From NCBI GenBank assembly GCA_051657165.1, contig JBOFKD010000101.1, positions 1 through 7,701 on the forward strand: a stretch of 7,701 bases of DNA, given 5' to 3'. Positions 6,616-7,701 of the stretch are shown one piece after another; the stretch's first letter is position 1; every line of letters begins with the position of its first letter. This stretch comes from UBA7332 sp051657165. GTDB taxonomy: Bacteria; Bacteroidota; Bacteroidia; Bacteroidales; UBA7332. The translations under genes were made by a program, and so were the position numbers. Below the pieces are notes generated by a model. It saw only the letters and a list, made by a program, of their open reading frames with translations, was not told the origin of the DNA and searched no databases.

Positions 6616-7257
6616 CTAAAATTGAGGACCAATAATCCGAATACGCTGATAATCTTCCTCTGACCATCTTTTACTCCAAATGATCTTTTCGTCTCTCTGC
6701 AGCCTTGGAAGTTTTTTAAAGGCATACGGTTCCCAAGTCTCATATTTAAGACTAATCTTCTCAAAATGAACTGAAAGATCAATAAGATCTTGAACATCCC
6801 ATGTACATTCATCCCACATATCCCGATGTTGTACTACAAACCTGAATATAGATGAGAATAGAGCATTATTATTTTTAGATATTATAATTTGTCCGCCCAT
6901 TTTCGCCTTTGGATAGATTAGACAATCATAGTGAAACTCTGAAAAAGAGATTCTTTCTACACATGGAAATACTTTAAAATAGTGAAATGATATATCTTCT
7001 TTTTCTTCATCAATGACGATCTTATAAACTATTCGATTTGCTAATCCTCCTGATGAATTAAAGCTTAGAAGCATTGTAATAAGCGAGAATAATGAGGTAA
7101 AAAAAGCCGCAAACAATGGTAGTACTCCCATAAAGTATATGACAGAAAGGCTAATTGCGTATACATTAAAAGACAACATTCCATATAATGCACCACGTAA
7201 CAGATAAGTTTTCATCCGAAACGGTGAAGGTTTTTGTTTAGATCTATATATGTTCAT
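6616..7257 (-). CDS. Unknown protein, two membrane segments plus soluble C-terminal domain
   Basis: I do not recognise the family. The 213-residue product starts with a basic stretch (SKQKPSPFRMK). Two hydrophobic segments follow (about 22-44 and 46-66), forming a likely membrane hairpin, then a soluble region from about 75 to the end. That region begins with alternating hydrophobic strands (VYKIVIDEEKEDISFHYFKV) and contains ERISFSEFHYDC, a GGQIIIS strand, WDV followed by a helix (DLIDLSVHFEKI), and a tryptophan-rich tail (IIWSKRWSEEDY). The layout of a membrane hairpin followed by a strand-rich domain and a helix recalls bacterial PH-like or YcxB-like membrane proteins; this is only a structural guess. 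The downstream part is clearly related to the next gene upstream (7306-7701), 48 bp away on the same strand, so the two are a tandem duplication and probably co-transcribed. The ATG at 7257 is preferred because it gives the longest N-terminus; a second ATG lies 14 codons later. Confidence 0.7.
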   Translation of the reverse strand: MNIYRSKQKPSPFRMKTYLLRGALYGMLSFNVYAISLSVIYFMGVLPLFAAFFTSLFSLITMLLSFNSSGGLANRIVYKIVIDEEKEDISFHYFKVFPCVERISFSEFHYDCLIYPKAKMGGQIIISKNNNALFSSIFRFVVQHRDMWDECTWDVQDLIDLSVHFEKISLKYETWEPYAFKKLPRLQRDEKIIWSKRWSEEDYQRIRIIGPQF

Positions 7258-7305
7258 AGAGTAACTTTTTTAATAAAATGGAAAAGTATTTACGAAAGAC
7301 ACTTC

Positions 7306-7701
7306 TTATAATTCATATTTCTCAAACATTTGTATTTGTTTCGAATCATCTATTGTCCAGCATTTGCTCCAATGCACTTTTTCAACAAATTCCGTTCCGT
7401 TTGGCTTTTTAATAGAGTCACTATCCCAAATTAAGTATTCATGACGGACTCTGTCAAACGATTCTGACATTTGAATAAGAGTCTCTACATCCCATATATT
7501 TACATACATCGTATCGTGTTCATATAACGAAAAGCGATATGCCGATTTTATATGATCCTTTGGTTGCCTCGAGATTATTATTTCACCTCCAAGCAACGGA
7601 TTCTCATGTAAAGCGCAATCATAATGAAACTCCGAAAAAGGAATTCTATCTACACGTGGAATCATGAAAAAATAATGAAACGCAATTTCTTGGGAAGTTT
7701 C
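7306..7701 (-). CDS. Partial paralogue of the neighbouring unknown protein
   Basis: The reading frame is open from the right edge to the stop at 7306-7308, giving at least 131 residues. The ATG at 7665 is unlikely to be the real start. The twelve codons before it encode ETSQEIAFHYFF, which aligns with EEKEDISFHYFK in the downstream paralogue, so the N-terminus and probably a membrane hairpin lie beyond the window. Shared segments with the neighbour are FHYF, P-x-V-x-RI-x-FSEFHYDC, GG-x-IIIS, RF, WDV-x-x-LI, and a C-terminal WSK-x-W. The tail reads MFEKYEL. Similarity also shows in DNA (about 6929-6972 against 7618-7661). Function is unknown; it should share that of its neighbour. Being first in the leftward pair, it probably carries the operon's promoter outside the window. 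Confidence 0.7.
   Translation of the reverse strand, partial: ETSQEIAFHYFFMIPRVDRIPFSEFHYDCALHENPLLGGEIIISRQPKDHIKSAYRFSLYEHDTMYVNIWDVETLIQMSESFDRVRHEYLIWDSDSIKKPNGTEFVEKVHWSKCWTIDDSKQIQMFEKYEL

Noticed and set aside
6599..6627. CCTCAA/TTGAGG hairpin at the 3' end of the unknown gene
   Set aside because: The stem is six base pairs with a 17-base loop, it overlaps coding sequence, and no T-run follows. It is much weaker than the hairpin at 6533-6570.
6516..6812. 98-codon minus-strand open frame overlapping the terminator and the end of the unknown gene
   Set aside because: It reads through the strong hairpin after aqpZ and overlaps, in another frame, the W-rich conserved C-terminus shared by both paralogues. 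It is a shadow frame.
7281..7288. TACTTTTC-like -7 box between the two paralogues
   Set aside because: The final G of TAnnTTTG is missing and no -33 box is present. Co-transcription across the 48-bp gap is simpler.

Overview
The window looks like chromosomal DNA from the phylum Bacteroidetes, most likely order Bacteroidales (Bacteroides, Parabacteroides or Dysgonomonas-like). Three things suggest this. Promoters match the Bacteroidetes -7 consensus TAnnTTTG, start codons lack a Shine-Dalgarno sequence, and the gene families (222-residue family I pyrophosphatase, small Spy/DUF4890-like secreted protein, DUF4301 protein, long RelA-type RSH protein) are typical of that group. The genus cannot be fixed from the sequence alone.

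Layout from left to right. Positions 1-477 hold no convincing gene but carry a near-consensus leftward promoter (-33 TTTG, 20-bp spacer, -7 TACTTTTG at 130-161), with A/T-rich sequence upstream. It probably drives a gene or stable-RNA operon beyond the left edge. Next is an inorganic pyrophosphatase gene on the plus strand (510-1178), with its own TAnnTTTG box. It converges through a strong two-way hairpin terminator (1184-1221) on a minus-strand gene for a small exported Spy/CpxP-like helical protein (1256-1672). A minus-strand relA-type gene (1824-4046) follows, with its own terminator. Its (p)ppGpp synthetase, TGS, conserved-cysteine and ACT regions are intact, but its N-terminal hydrolase domain has lost the HDxxED motif. 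Divergent from it is a DUF4301 gene (4159-5679), then aquaporin Z (5811-6509), each with a TACATTTG promoter box. A hairpin separates aqpZ from two tandem, related minus-strand genes of unknown function. One is complete (6616-7257, two membrane segments plus a soluble domain). The other runs off the right edge (7306-7701).

The first five genes look like independently transcribed housekeeping genes rather than one pathway. The pyrophosphatase removes PPi made by biosynthesis, RelA makes the stringent-response alarmone, AqpZ moves water, and the DUF4301 protein resembles UDP-sugar pyrophosphorylases in several motifs. The only real gene cluster with shared ancestry is the duplicated pair at the right end. 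I see no CRISPR array, insertion sequence, tRNA or rRNA gene, and no convincing new multi-gene system. The items most worth following up are the tandem paralogues, the motif link between DUF4301 and UDPGP enzymes, and the unassigned leftward promoter.
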